From: Myxococcus dinghuensis
GTDB lineage: Bacteria; Myxococcota; Myxococcia; Myxococcales; Myxococcaceae
Reading direction: 5' to 3'
DNA: 64,000 bases
Assembly: GCF_024198235.1 (NCBI RefSeq)
Contig: NZ_JAKCFB010000015.1
Span: 143,355 to 207,354, forward strand
Each line of letters opens with the position of its first letter. Within the stretch, counting starts at the first letter, position 1. Of the stretch, positions 37,029-48,759 are shown in pieces. The notes below the pieces were generated by a model, which worked only from the letters and a program-made list of their open reading frames with translations, was not told the origin of the DNA and made no database searches. A program made the translations under genes and the position numbers.

Positions 37029-39929
37029 TCACCGTTCCAACTGGTAGAGCATCCGCTTGGCGGTGAGGTAGGCGGGGTCCAACCCCACCACGCTCACCAG
37101 CTCCGCCCTCGCCTCGTCACGGCGCTGAGGAACCTCGAGTGCGGCCAGGCGCGCCTTCGCGGACAGCAGCGTCGGCGCCTGGCCCAGCGCGTCGCGCAGG
37201 GAGCGCTTCGCCGGCTCCGCCTGTCGAGCGTCCTCCGCCAGCGCCAGGCCCTGGGCCAGGTTCGCCACGGGCAACTGTCGCCCGCCCACCGCGATGGCCC
37301 GCGCCGCCAGCGTGCGCGCCTCCGCGGCGTTGTCCCTGCGCAGCGCGATGAGCGACCGGTACGACAGCGCGCTCGCGTTGTTCGCGTCCGCCTCCAGCAC
37401 GTCGCGGAAGAGCCGGTCCGCCGTGTCGAGCTCGCCCTGGTGGAAGCGCACCAGCCCCTCGTACAAGAGCTTGCTGGGCTCGTCGGAGCGCTCGGCGGGC
37501 GGATGGATGATGCCCTCCACCCCCTTCACCGTCTCCGCCGGCCGCATCCAGAAGCGCGTCACCAGGAGCCGGGGCTCCAGGCGGAGCGGGTCGCCGTTGA
37601 GCGCCTGGTTCAGGACGCGGAACGCATCCTCGCGCCGCTTCGCCGCCATGGCCGCCACACCCTCCAGCAGCCGCGCGTCGAGCCGCCGCGAGTCCAGGTG
37701 CGACGCCGCCTGGAAGCGCTCCACCGCCTCCAGGGGCTTCTGCTCCAACAACAGGAGCCGGCCCTCCAGCACCTTCTCCAGCGCGGAGTCCTCCATCCGC
37801 CCCTGCAGGCCCGACAGGTGCTCGCGCGCCTTCGCCGCGTCCTTCTTCTCCAGCGCCACGAGGAAGACCTGCAGGCGCGCCGGGGCCAGGTCCTTCACCA
37901 ACCCCAGGGCCTCCTCCGCCGCCTTCAGCCCCGCCTCGCTGTTGCCCGTGGCGCGCTCGGCCGCCGCCAGATGCACGAGCACGTCCGCCACGTCGCGGTC
38001 GGCGTAGCGCCCCCGGTTCTTCAGCAGCGCGCGCAACTCCCGCACACCCGCCGCGGCGTTGCCCTCCGACTGGTAGCGCAGCGCCGCGAGCGGCAGCAGC
38101 GCCCTGAGCTCGGTGGCGTCCGCCTTCACCCGGGCCTCGTACAGCTTGCGGGCCTCGGAGACCTCACCGACCTCCTGGTAGATGCGGGAGATGGCCGCGA
38201 GGCTGTCCCAGTCCTTCGGGTCCTCCGCCAGCCGCTTGCGCAACGTCTCCAGCGCGAGCCGGTACTCTCCCGCCGACTCGTGCGCGAGCGCGCGGTAGAA
38301 CTGGATGCGCTTGAAATCCGGCGCGAGCTTCTGCGCGGCGTCGAAGTGCTGTCGCGCGAGACCACCCGACGAGGACAGGTACACGCGCCCCAACACCAGA
38401 TGCGCCTCCGCCTTCTGCGCGTCGGCGGCCTGGGCGTGCGCGAGCGTCTCCTCCGCCAGCGTCTTCGCCTCCCGCAGCGGCTCCTCCTGGCGCGTGCGCG
38501 TCAGCAGCAGGTTCGCGTGCGCGAGCAGCAGCGCCGGCGTGCGTCCCGCGCGGGACTCGGAGGCCTCGACGAGCGAGCGCGCCTCCTGGAAGGTCGCGTC
38601 GTCCAGCCCGGCCCCGCGCCCCAGCGCCACCGCCTGCACGTAGCCGGCGATGGCCGCGTCGCTCGACGGGTCCAGCAACAACGCCTGCTGGAAGGACTCC
38701 TCCGCCTCGGCGTACGCGAAGCGCTCGTCTCGCGCGAGCTGGGCCTGGCCATCCGCGAGCCGCTCGGCTCCCGTGCCCTCCAGCTCCAGGTACTTCAACT
38801 TCCAGCGAGGCAGCACCGCCTGCACCGCCTCCGGGATGCCGGGCGCGACGGGCGCCTGCGCCTGACGCCGGGCCTCCTCCTGCCGCGAGTAGAAGAGGTA
38901 GCCGCCGCCCGCCAGCACGAGCAGCGCGCCGATTCCCCCGACGAGCCCCCAGCGCAGCCCCGGACGCGAGCCCGTCGCCTGCTTCGCCGCGGAGCCCGAG
39001 CGGATGCCCGAGTTGCGCGACACACCGGAGACGGCCGCCGCGCGCTGCCCGCTGCGAGGCTCGGCCCCCAGCTCCGGCGCGGCCGCGCTCCGTGGATTGC
39101 TGCGCGGCTCGGAGCCCAGCGGCGGCGCCATCACCCCGCGAGGCATCACCTCCACGGTGCCACTGCCATCCCCATCCTCGGGAGAGGACAGGGGCGGCAG
39201 GAAGTCCACCGCCCCACCGGGCACCGCCGCCGGCGGAGGCTCCACGGCCTTCGCCTTGGGCGCGCCCCCGGACGACTCGCGCTGACGACAGTCGTCACAC
39301 GTCCCGAGCGCCTGGTCGAACGGGTCCGCCAGCGGCTTGCCGCAACTGCGACAGCCCATCGTCGCGGGCTTGGCCGCCGGCGCCGGAGCCGCGGGCGCAC
39401 GTGCGGACGGAGGAGGCGAGACGGAGACGGGCACCGCGCCCGGCGCCGCGGAGACACGCGCCACGGGCGCGGGAGGCGCCGCGGGCGCCGGCCCCAGGAA
39501 GTCGAGCAGCGGGTCGCTTCCCGCTGGCGACGCCGCGGGAGTGCCCAGGTCCGCGAACGGATCCACCGGCGGCGACGACGCCGGCTTCGGAGCGGGCATC
39601 GCGCCGAAGTCCGCGAAGAGGTCCGCGTCCGGAGCCGCCGCGCCGCCGAACGCGGGACGGGCCACCTCCGTCGGTGCCTGGCTGTTGCCGTCCCCACCGA
39701 GCAGGTCGTCCGTGGACGCAGCGGGAGGGGCCGCGGCCTGCGCCGAGGGAGCCGCGGCGGCGGGACGCGACGCGGGAGCCGGCACGTCCGCGGAAGGGAC
39801 GGCCGAGGGATCGCGCCGGACGAGCTGGAGGTTCCGGCAGCGAGGACATTGCGCGCGAACGCCTTTGGCCGTGATCAGTCGATCATCGATCGCGTAGGCA
39901 GCCGCGCATTTCTGGCAGACGATGCGCAT
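37029..39929 (-). CDS. Zinc-ribbon, single-membrane-span TPR protein
   Basis: 966 residues. It begins with an MJ0042-type zinc finger (C5-x2-C8 ... C28-P-R-C31), has an Ala/Pro-rich linker, a second zinc ribbon (MGCRSCGKPLADPFDQALGTCDDC) and another disordered stretch. A single membrane span follows (WGLVGGIGALLVLAGGGYLFYS, about 335-356). The remaining 600 residues are TPR-like helices (AEAEESFQQALLLDPSSDAAIAGYVQAVAL, LYEGLVRFHQGELDTADRLFRDVLEADANNASALSYRS). The cytoplasmic finger plus external TPR resembles proteins common in myxobacteria whose role is unknown. It starts 3 bases after the purH stop and ends just before purD, so it is embedded in a purine operon. Confidence 0.82.
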   Translation of the reverse strand: MRIVCQKCAAAYAIDDRLITAKGVRAQCPRCRNLQLVRRDPSAVPSADVPAPASRPAAAAPSAQAAAPPAASTDDLLGGDGNSQAPTEVARPAFGGAAAPDADLFADFGAMPAPKPASSPPVDPFADLGTPAASPAGSDPLLDFLGPAPAAPPAPVARVSAAPGAVPVSVSPPPSARAPAAPAPAAKPATMGCRSCGKPLADPFDQALGTCDDCRQRESSGGAPKAKAVEPPPAAVPGGAVDFLPPLSSPEDGDGSGTVEVMPRGVMAPPLGSEPRSNPRSAAAPELGAEPRSGQRAAAVSGVSRNSGIRSGSAAKQATGSRPGLRWGLVGGIGALLVLAGGGYLFYSRQEEARRQAQAPVAPGIPEAVQAVLPRWKLKYLELEGTGAERLADGQAQLARDERFAYAEAEESFQQALLLDPSSDAAIAGYVQAVALGRGAGLDDATFQEARSLVEASESRAGRTPALLLAHANLLLTRTRQEEPLREAKTLAEETLAHAQAADAQKAEAHLVLGRVYLSSSGGLARQHFDAAQKLAPDFKRIQFYRALAHESAGEYRLALETLRKRLAEDPKDWDSLAAISRIYQEVGEVSEARKLYEARVKADATELRALLPLAALRYQSEGNAAAGVRELRALLKNRGRYADRDVADVLVHLAAAERATGNSEAGLKAAEEALGLVKDLAPARLQVFLVALEKKDAAKAREHLSGLQGRMEDSALEKVLEGRLLLLEQKPLEAVERFQAASHLDSRRLDARLLEGVAAMAAKRREDAFRVLNQALNGDPLRLEPRLLVTRFWMRPAETVKGVEGIIHPPAERSDEPSKLLYEGLVRFHQGELDTADRLFRDVLEADANNASALSYRSLIALRRDNAAEARTLAARAIAVGGRQLPVANLAQGLALAEDARQAEPAKRSLRDALGQAPTLLSAKARLAALEVPQRRDEARAELVSVVGLDPAYLTAKRMLYQLER

Positions 39930-39932
39930 GAG

Positions 39933-41477
39933 TCAGTGCCGGAAGTGTCGCACTCCGGTCACCACCATGGCCATCCCATGTTCATCGGCCGCGGCGATGA
40001 CCTCGGGATCCCGCACCGAGCCTCCGGGCTGGATGACGCAGGTCGCCCCGGCCCGTGCCGCCTCGTCCAGGCCGTCCCGGAAGGGGAAGAAGGCGTCCGA
40101 GGCCACGGCGCTGCCCTTGAGTGCCGCTCCGCCACGCTGCATGGCGATGCGCACCGAATCCACCCGGTTGGTCTGTCCGCCGCCCTGGGCCAGGAGCTGG
40201 GTGCCCGAGGAGAAGACGATGGCATTGCTCTTGACGTGCTTGCAAACCCTCCAGGCGAAGCGCAGCGCCCGCTCCTCCTCCGGGGTGGGGGCCCGCTTGG
40301 AGACCACCTTCCACGTCAGCTCCGGCTCCACCGCGTCCCGGTCCATGAGGAGCAGGCCGCCGGACACGCTCCGCCCGTCGAGCTGGGCCCGGGGCCGGGC
40401 GTCCGGGGAGGCCAGGGCGGGGCCCGCCTCCAACAGGCGCAGGTTCTTCTTCGCCCCCAGCACCTGGAGCGCGGCCGGGGCGTAGGACGGCGCGATGACC
40501 GCCTCCAGGAACGTCTCCGCCATCGCCTGGGCGGTGGCCTCGTCCACCTCGCGGTTGAAGGCCACGATGCCGCCGAAGGCGGACACCTCGTCCACCGCCC
40601 GGGCCGTGCGGTACGCCTTCACCAGCGCGTCGTCCACCGCCACGCCACACGGGGTGTTGTGCTTGATGATGACCGCCGCGGGCTTCTGCGGGAACTCGAG
40701 CACCAGCCCCAGCGCCGCGTCCAGGTCCAGGATGTTGTTGTACGAGAGCTCCTTGCCCTGGAGCACCCTGGCGAACCCCACCGTGGGCTCCGCCGGGGCC
40801 GAGTGCTCCCGGTAGAAGGCGCCGCGCTGGTGGGGGTTCTCGCCGTAGCGCAGGTCCTGCGCCTTGCGGAACGACAGCGACAGCTCGCCGGGGAAGGGCT
40901 CGCCCGCCTGGGCGGACAGCCACGCGGAGATGGACGCGTCATAGGCCGCCGTGTGCGCGAAGGCCTTGCGCATCAGCGCGCGGCGCGTCTGCTCGCCCAC
41001 CGCCTTGTCGCGCTCCAGCTCCGCCAGCACCGGCCCGTAGTCGTCCGGGTCCACCACGATGGCCACGTGGCGGAAGTTCTTCGCGGAGGCGCGCACCATC
41101 GCCGGCCCGCCGATGTCGATCTGCTCGACGACGTCCGCCTCCGCCGCGCCCGCCGCCACCGTCTGGCGGAACGGGTAGAGGTTCACCGCGACCAGGGAGA
41201 TGGGCTCGATGCCGTGCGCCTTCATCTCCTCGCGGTCCGCCTCGAGCTCCAGCCGGCCGAGGATGCCGCCGTGGATGCGCGGGTGGAGCGTCTTCACGCG
41301 GCCCCCGAGTATCTCCGGGCTATGCGTGTGCTCGGACACCTGCGTGGCGGGGACGCCGGCGCCCTTGAGCGCCTCGAGCGTCCCTCCCGTCGACAGCAGG
41401 CGGAAGCCCAGGCGGACCAACCCCTGGGCGAAGGGGACCAGACCTCGCTTGTCGGAAACGCTCAGGAGTGCCAGCAC
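39933..41477 (-). CDS. purH: Bifunctional AICAR transformylase/IMP cyclohydrolase
   Basis: 514 residues. Catalyses the last two steps of IMP synthesis. N-terminal IMP cyclohydrolase (MGS-like) domain: [64 protein letters not shown]-terminal AICAR transformylase: [70 protein letters not shown] and [15 protein letters not shown]. The GTG at 41477 fits the family start, with GAGG about 9 bases upstream. It is first in the operon and has a strong promoter at 41507-41535. Confidence 0.95.
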   Translation of the reverse strand: MLALLSVSDKRGLVPFAQGLVRLGFRLLSTGGTLEALKGAGVPATQVSEHTHSPEILGGRVKTLHPRIHGGILGRLELEADREEMKAHGIEPISLVAVNLYPFRQTVAAGAAEADVVEQIDIGGPAMVRASAKNFRHVAIVVDPDDYGPVLAELERDKAVGEQTRRALMRKAFAHTAAYDASISAWLSAQAGEPFPGELSLSFRKAQDLRYGENPHQRGAFYREHSAPAEPTVGFARVLQGKELSYNNILDLDAALGLVLEFPQKPAAVIIKHNTPCGVAVDDALVKAYRTARAVDEVSAFGGIVAFNREVDEATAQAMAETFLEAVIAPSYAPAALQVLGAKKNLRLLEAGPALASPDARPRAQLDGRSVSGGLLLMDRDAVEPELTWKVVSKRAPTPEEERALRFAWRVCKHVKSNAIVFSSGTQLLAQGGGQTNRVDSVRIAMQRGGAALKGSAVASDAFFPFRDGLDEAARAGATCVIQPGGSVRDPEVIAAADEHGMAMVVTGVRHFRH

Positions 41478-41506
41478 GTGTGCGCCTCGGTGTGCGGGGA
41501 GCGGCG

Positions 41507-41535
41507 GTAGTAGCAACCACCCCCAGGGGTGTCAA
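41507..41535 (-). promoter_or_regulatory. Promoter of the purH-purD-lptFG operon
   Basis: On the minus strand a perfect TTGACA (41535-41530), a 17-base spacer and an extended -10 TGCTACTAC (hexamer 41512-41507). Transcription would start near 41500, about 23 bases before the purH GTG. This is the best sigma-70-type promoter match in the window. Confidence 0.55.
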
Positions 41536-41555
41536 CGCAACACGTCGGGCAGCGT

Positions 41556-41574
41556 CGGCGGGTGAAACCCGCCG
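41556..41574 (-). terminator. Hairpin between the sigma-like gene and purH
   Basis: Perfect 8-base arms CGGCGGGT/ACCCGCCG with a 3-base loop, 6 bases after the stop codon of the sigma-like gene and upstream of the purH promoter. No T run. Confidence 0.45.
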
Positions 41575-41580
41575 GTATTC

Positions 41581-42069
41581 TCAGGGCTTACGCGCCGAAG
41601 CAGGCGGCTCGGCCTCGGTGGCCTCGCGCAGCTTCATGAGGCCGCGCGTCTCCACCTGGCGGATGCGCTCACGGGTGAGGTTCATGATCTCCCCCACCTC
41701 CTCGAGCGTGATGCCGCCCTTCTCCGCCACGTCCAGGGCGCAGGTGTGCTCCAGCTCCCAGATCTCCTTGTCCGGGAAGTTGAGCTTGATGGACCCCGTC
41801 TCCGGATTCACGTCCAGATACAGGTTGTGCTTGCAGGAGACGAACATGCACGGGCGCGGGCCGTTGACACAATCGGCGCGCGTGCGCGGGCGCGTATCGT
41901 CCATCTGCTTGAGCAGGTCCGCCTCTTCCGGGTCCACCTGCCCGGTGAGTCGGCGACGACGCAGGTCGCGCGCCATCTCCTTGCGCGACATCGTCTTGGA
42001 CCGTCGGCGCTCCTGCGCCAGGTCCTCTGCCTGGTCTCCGCCCTCCTCCACTTGCTTCACTTCCGACAT
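41581..42069 (-). CDS. Sigma-factor region-4-like DNA-binding protein with cysteine cluster
   Basis: 162 residues. The C-terminal 119-148 is a sigma-70 region 4 helix-turn-helix ([29 protein letters not shown]), nearly identical in form to RpoD-type -35 binding regions. There is no region 2, so it is not a complete sigma factor. Residues 67-110 hold four Cys (C67, C74, C79, C110; pattern C-x6-C-x4-C plus a distal C) in [21 protein letters not shown]. That looks like a zinc or iron-sulfur site. The N-terminus is charged and basic ([20 protein letters not shown]). The ATG at 42069 has GGAGGGG 2 bases away from the ideal spacing. It lies 55 bases after the MerR gene. A redox- or metal-sensing transcription factor is inferred. 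Confidence 0.78.
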   Translation of the reverse strand: MSEVKQVEEGGDQAEDLAQERRRSKTMSRKEMARDLRRRRLTGQVDPEEADLLKQMDDTRPRTRADCVNGPRPCMFVSCKHNLYLDVNPETGSIKLNFPDKEIWELEHTCALDVAEKGGITLEEVGEIMNLTRERIRQVETRGLMKLREATEAEPPASARKP

Positions 42070-42124
42070 GTCCCCTCCACGTGAGGCCAGTCTACCCGGG
42101 TCCACCAGTTCCAGGGCCGGCATC

Positions 42125-42649
42125 TTATTGCGAACTCATCGATTCGTCTGCGCGAGCTGTGACAGCGCTGCCCAGCCGGGCCACGTCCCGGACCAGATCC
42201 TGCGCTCTTTGCCGCAGGGTTGCCAACTCCGCTTCGAGCGTCCGACGGTGCTCGCCCCCGAACGCGCGCTCCCCCAGCTCCTCCGCCAGCCCATCCAATA
42301 GACCACCGAGCTCCCGCTCCACCTGGTCGATGTGGTTGCGGTGGAAGACGAAGGACCGCTTGATGTCCTCCAGGGTGTGGCCCTCCGCCATCATCTTCTT
42401 GATGACATTGATACGGCGCACAGCCTCGACCGGGTAGAGCCCGAGGCTCCCCTGGTGCTTGCCCTTCCGCCCCACCCGACGGCTCCGCGGTAGCAGCCCC
42501 GCCTGGACGTACTTGCGGAACGTGGCCTCCGACAGCCGGACGCCCCTCGGACGGAAGATCTCCAGGATTGCGCTCGCGGGCAGACCTCCCGCGTTCTCTT
42601 GCTCAATCCGAGCGATTTCGTCGGGAGCCAGCAGGTCCATCGGTTCCAT
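42125..42649 (-). CDS. MerR-family transcriptional regulator
   Basis: 174 residues. N-terminal winged helix: [76 protein letters not shown], shifted from the usual MerR start by about 20 residues. The C-terminal half is a long coiled coil ([44 protein letters not shown]) with no effector domain or Cys. It probably dimerises through the coil. It precedes the sigma-like protein gene, probably in one transcript. A TATATT lies 2 bases before the first ATG, so the true start may be the second ATG at 42640 (MDLLAP). Confidence 0.83.
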   Translation of the reverse strand: MEPMDLLAPDEIARIEQENAGGLPASAILEIFRPRGVRLSEATFRKYVQAGLLPRSRRVGRKGKHQGSLGLYPVEAVRRINVIKKMMAEGHTLEDIKRSFVFHRNHIDQVERELGGLLDGLAEELGERAFGGEHRRTLEAELATLRQRAQDLVRDVARLGSAVTARADESMSSQ

Positions 42650-43032
42650 TGAATATAAGCTACTGAGAAGAGGACACTGAGTGCCAGAATCGGCCCTTCG
42701 GTGTCAAGGCAGACCGCTACAGGTCCGTTGCGCTGTTGGCCAGCTCACGACTCGTGAGAAGGCACTCCGGTGCGAACAGGGCTTCGTCAGGGGTGATGGG
42801 TCGCGCCGCACCAGGACGTGCGCGTCGACGCGGGTGGTCTCGGACTCACCGCGAGGACGACATGAACGGCTGCGCAGTGCGGGGACCCGTCGGCGACACG
42901 CGCGCCAGCGGACGGGGCTTCGTCGCGTCGCGTGTATCGAGACAGGGGATGTGCGGAACCACGGGCGCGAGCGGGACGCCACCCGTGCGCCGCGCGGTGG
43001 GCGTCATCCCATCGAGGACGACAGCCGCGCCG
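42650..43032. other. 383-base intergenic region
   Basis: Lies between the MerR gene start and the stop of the first kinase gene, both on the minus strand. It must hold the MerR promoter; on the minus strand TATATT is at 42657-42652 without a clear -35. No open reading frame here has a family or normal codon use that I can support. Confidence 0.4.
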
Positions 43033-45570
<2,538 letters not shown>

Positions 45571-45589
45571 GGGAGCATCCCGGAGGTGC

Positions 45590-48091
45590 CTATTCGAACT
45601 TCACGCTCACCACGTTGAGGTCGATGGGCTTCACTTCGATACGCCGACTGAGCGTCTTCTTGAGGTCGGGATTGAAGAACTTGCAGTCATACGTCCCGAC
45701 CCGCAGCTCCACCGCCTCGAAGGGCGTCTCCCCCAGCTTCTTCCCCCCACACGTCACCTCCGCCCAGGGCTGCACGGCGAAGCGCACGCGCGCCGTCCGC
45801 GTCTCCACGCGAGGCTCCGGCCGAGGCACGCGGACCACCGGGGGCGCTGGGGGCGGCGCCACCCGGGCCTCCTGCTGGAGTGAGAAGCGCTCCAACTGCT
45901 CGGGGCCCTCGCCCACCTTCACGGTCCGCTCGCTCGGCTGGTGCCGCGCGGCCTCCACGCGGATGGCCATGGCCACGCCCTGCGGCACCTCCAACACCAC
46001 GGGCGCCGCGCCCTGCTGACGCCCGTCCACGTAGACGATGGACTGCGAGGGCTCCGCCTCGACGCGCAGCCGGACCCTGGTCGCCACCGGCGCGCTCTCG
46101 ACGGGGGGCTCGGTCGCGGTCGCCGGCTCGACCCGCGTCTCGGGCACCGGGGCCTGCTGGTGCGGACTGGGCACCAGCCGCAGGACACCCAACGCCACCG
46201 GGCCGGACCCGCGCACCTCCACCTCCGTGCGCAGCTCCTGGTATCCCTCCCGCGACACCACCAGCGGATAGCGCCCCTCGGCCACCGACGGCAGCGTCAC
46301 CGGCGTGCGCTCGGGCAGCTCGCGGCCGTCGAACACCACCCGGGCGCCGGAGGGCTCGGACTCCACCCGCACCGAAGCGGACGTCGAGGCCCCCGGCCGC
46401 AGCCAGGTCCACAACAGCACGCACACCACGAGCACCAGGCACGCGCCGGTGATCCACACCACCATCCGGGGAGACTGCGGCGGAGGCTCCGCCGGACGCG
46501 CACCGTCCGCCGCGGCCTTCGCCTTCCGGCCGGGGCGGGACATCCCCAGGGACAGCGTGGGGACGTCCTCCTCCTCCATGCCGTCGTCCCCGCCCATCGG
46601 AAGCTGCAGCGCGGCGCGGGACAACCGGGGCGGCGGCGACGCCAGCTCCGGCATCGCCAGCGTGGGCGCGTCCTCCTCCACCTGATGCGGGACGGCGGGC
46701 CCCTGCCGCGTCATCGAGCGCGACTCCCCGCCCCCGTCCGAGTCCCGGGGCGGGAAGTGCGTCACGCGCGAGGCGGCCCGCGTCTCCGAGGCGACCTTGA
46801 TGTCGGTCAGCGTCGCCCGGGACGCGGCGCGCCCGTCGAGCGTGGGCGCCTCCTCCTCCCCGCCCCGCGCGGGCGGCGAGACGGCGCCCAGGCCCGAACG
46901 CGAGGACCGCGGCTCCGCTGGCGGCTCCACCGCCCGACGCATGCCGGACTGGCGCGGGCCGGGCTCCACCGCCTCCATGCGCCCCGTCTTGCCCGTGCCC
47001 CGCGGCCGCAGCGCCGCCGTCTCGCCCTCCGGCGCCACCGCGGCACGCGACAGGGAGGGACGCAGGCCCGAGCGCCGCGACGCCGGCTCATGCCGCAACG
47101 ACCCCAGGGCCGAGGCCGAATCGGAGTCCTCCAGGAGCAGCTCGCCGGAGCGCGACTCCGACGCCAGCCGCTCCGCGTAGATCTCCTTCATGTACGCGGC
47201 CACGTGCGCCGTCGACGACGGCAGCCGGTTCGCGCTCAGCCAGTCCTCCAGCGCCAACTGGAGATGGACCGCCTCCTGGTAGCGCTCCGCCGGATCCTTC
47301 GCGAGCGCCTTGAGGACGATGGGGTCCAGGTCCACGGGAACCCGAGGGTTCGCCTGCGACGGCGGAATCACCTTGCACTCCGCCACCGCCGCCAGCGTCT
47401 GGATGTCGCTGCCACGCTTGAACAGCCGCGTCCCCGTGAGCAGCTCGTACAGCACCACGCCCAGCGCGAAGATGTCCGAGCGGCAATCCACCCGCTGCCC
47501 CGCCGCCTGCTCCGGGGACATGTACGAGTACTTGCCCTTGAGCACGCCCGAGCGCGTCACGGTGGCCTGGTCCGCCGCCTTGGCGATGCCGAAGTCCACC
47601 ACCTTCACCCCACCCTCGAACGTGACGAGGATGTTCTGGGGGGACACGTCGCGGTGGACGATGCCCAGCGGCCGGCCCGACACCGGGTCCGTGCGCTTGT
47701 GCGCGTAGTCCAGCCCCGCGCACGACTCGATGAGCACCCGGCACGCCAGCGGCACCGGCACCGGCTGGCCCATGGCCTCCGACTGCTTCCAGACCCGCCG
47801 CATGTCCTCGCCGTGGATGTACTCCATGGCGATGAAGAACGAGTCGTCCTGCGCGCCCAGGTCGAAGATCTGCACCACGTTGGCGTGGTTGAGCCGCGCC
47901 GCGATGCGCGCCTCGTCCAGGAACATCTTGACGAAGTCGTCGTTCTCCGCGAGGTGCGGGAGGATCCGCTTCACCACCACCAGCTTCTCGAAGCCCTCCG
48001 GGCCCTGCTGGCGCGCGAGATACAACTGCGCCATCCCGCCCATGGCGAGCCGCTTCAGGAGCTGGTACCTGCCATACGTTTCAATGGACAC
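45590..48091 (-). CDS. Ser/Thr protein kinase with membrane span and periplasmic PEGA-like repeats
   Basis: 833 residues. Kinase domain about 8-275: K41 (LVVVKRIL), HRD 146-148 within VHRDVSPQNILV, DFG at 166-168 and YMSPEQAAGQ. As in the neighbour, the catalytic-loop Lys is replaced (Ser). A disordered Arg/Ser/Ala/Pro-rich linker follows, with short EEDAPTLA/EEEAPTLD motifs, then one membrane span (VVWITGACLVLVVCVLLWTW). The outer part has PEGA-type modules (VRVESEPSGARVVFDGRELPERTPVTLP, VRLRVEAEPSQSIVYVDGRQQGAAPV and a third near the C-terminus). The GTG at 48091 is chosen because the kinase fold starts at once; the ribosome-binding site is weak. It lies directly upstream of the other kinase and was probably produced by duplication. 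Confidence 0.87.
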   Translation of the reverse strand: MSIETYGRYQLLKRLAMGGMAQLYLARQQGPEGFEKLVVVKRILPHLAENDDFVKMFLDEARIAARLNHANVVQIFDLGAQDDSFFIAMEYIHGEDMRRVWKQSEAMGQPVPVPLACRVLIESCAGLDYAHKRTDPVSGRPLGIVHRDVSPQNILVTFEGGVKVVDFGIAKAADQATVTRSGVLKGKYSYMSPEQAAGQRVDCRSDIFALGVVLYELLTGTRLFKRGSDIQTLAAVAECKVIPPSQANPRVPVDLDPIVLKALAKDPAERYQEAVHLQLALEDWLSANRLPSSTAHVAAYMKEIYAERLASESRSGELLLEDSDSASALGSLRHEPASRRSGLRPSLSRAAVAPEGETAALRPRGTGKTGRMEAVEPGPRQSGMRRAVEPPAEPRSSRSGLGAVSPPARGGEEEAPTLDGRAASRATLTDIKVASETRAASRVTHFPPRDSDGGGESRSMTRQGPAVPHQVEEDAPTLAMPELASPPPRLSRAALQLPMGGDDGMEEEDVPTLSLGMSRPGRKAKAAADGARPAEPPPQSPRMVVWITGACLVLVVCVLLWTWLRPGASTSASVRVESEPSGARVVFDGRELPERTPVTLPSVAEGRYPLVVSREGYQELRTEVEVRGSGPVALGVLRLVPSPHQQAPVPETRVEPATATEPPVESAPVATRVRLRVEAEPSQSIVYVDGRQQGAAPVVLEVPQGVAMAIRVEAARHQPSERTVKVGEGPEQLERFSLQQEARVAPPPAPPVVRVPRPEPRVETRTARVRFAVQPWAEVTCGGKKLGETPFEAVELRVGTYDCKFFNPDLKKTLSRRIEVKPIDLNVVSVKFE

Positions 48092-48213
48092 GGCGACCCG
48101 ACCGGCACCCCACCGGGAATCCCACGCGGACGGTGGCCTTCCGCGAATCCTGGTGGAGACTGGCCCGAGCGTAAGCCCACTGGCCAGGGGGGTCAAACCC
48201 TTGTAAGCACAAC

Positions 48214-48234
48214 GGAACCCGGAAACCGGGCTCC
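48214..48234 (-). terminator. Short hairpin after the small 48240 gene
   Basis: GGAACCCGG/CCGGGCTCC with a 3-base AAA loop and one mismatch, just downstream of the stop codon on the minus strand. No clear T run. Confidence 0.3.
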
Positions 48235-48239
48235 CGGGG

Positions 48240-48581
48240 CTACCGGCGGGCCGCGCGGACCTCGCGCGTCTGCCGCATCAGCGCCTCCAGCTCGTCCAGG
48301 TGCCGCTTGAGCACCGGCATCAGCACCGGCGCCGCGTCCACCCGGTCGAACAGGTCCAGGACCCGGTCCACCTTGCGCTCGATTTCCTGGGCTCGGGCCG
48401 GGGTGATGCGGCGCAACAGCAGGTCCGCGCCGGCCTCCATCAGGGCGCGAGCGACGGCATCCCGGGAGACGAGCGGCTCTTCCTGGCGGCGGCCCTCACC
48501 CTGGATGACGCGCAGGCCCGGTGCCCTCGCCGCGGGGCGCCCCGCGCTCGTCATCGTCGTTGCATCGGAATCTCGGGACAT
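48240..48581 (-). CDS. Small helical protein of unknown function
   Basis: 113 residues. A disordered basic start (MSRDSDATTMTSAGRPAARAPG) leads to an amphipathic helical region (VSRDAVARALMEAGADLLLRRITPARAQEIERKVDRVLDLFDRV ... LKRHLDELEALMRQTREVRAARR), likely a coiled coil. No signal or membrane segment. The ATG at 48581 has GAGGAGG 11 bases upstream; a GTG one codon earlier is also possible. It precedes the second kinase gene on the same strand with a 148-base gap and a weak hairpin. I do not recognise a family; it may be a partner of the kinase by position only. Confidence 0.65.
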   Translation of the reverse strand: MSRDSDATTMTSAGRPAARAPGLRVIQGEGRRQEEPLVSRDAVARALMEAGADLLLRRITPARAQEIERKVDRVLDLFDRVDAAPVLMPVLKRHLDELEALMRQTREVRAARR

Positions 48582-48759
48582 CACCGGGTGCCTCCTCGGC
48601 GCGAGCGGGTACGACCTCAGGGTACACACCGTGAGGAGCCCTCCAATTTTCTGGTCATCCGCACAGGCGGAAGCAGACCTGTAGCACCCGGGGCCGACAT
48701 GTCCGTTGCAGGCCGGATGTCCGGCCCTTCGACTGGCTCACACCTCGCGCCCGCCTGCC

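Noticed and set aside
36651..41510. A 1619-codon open frame on the plus strand across purD, the TPR gene and purH
   Set aside because: It lies antisense to three well-supported genes; its product is Arg/His/Pro-rich with no domain. Long open antisense frames are expected where codon third positions are nearly all G or C.
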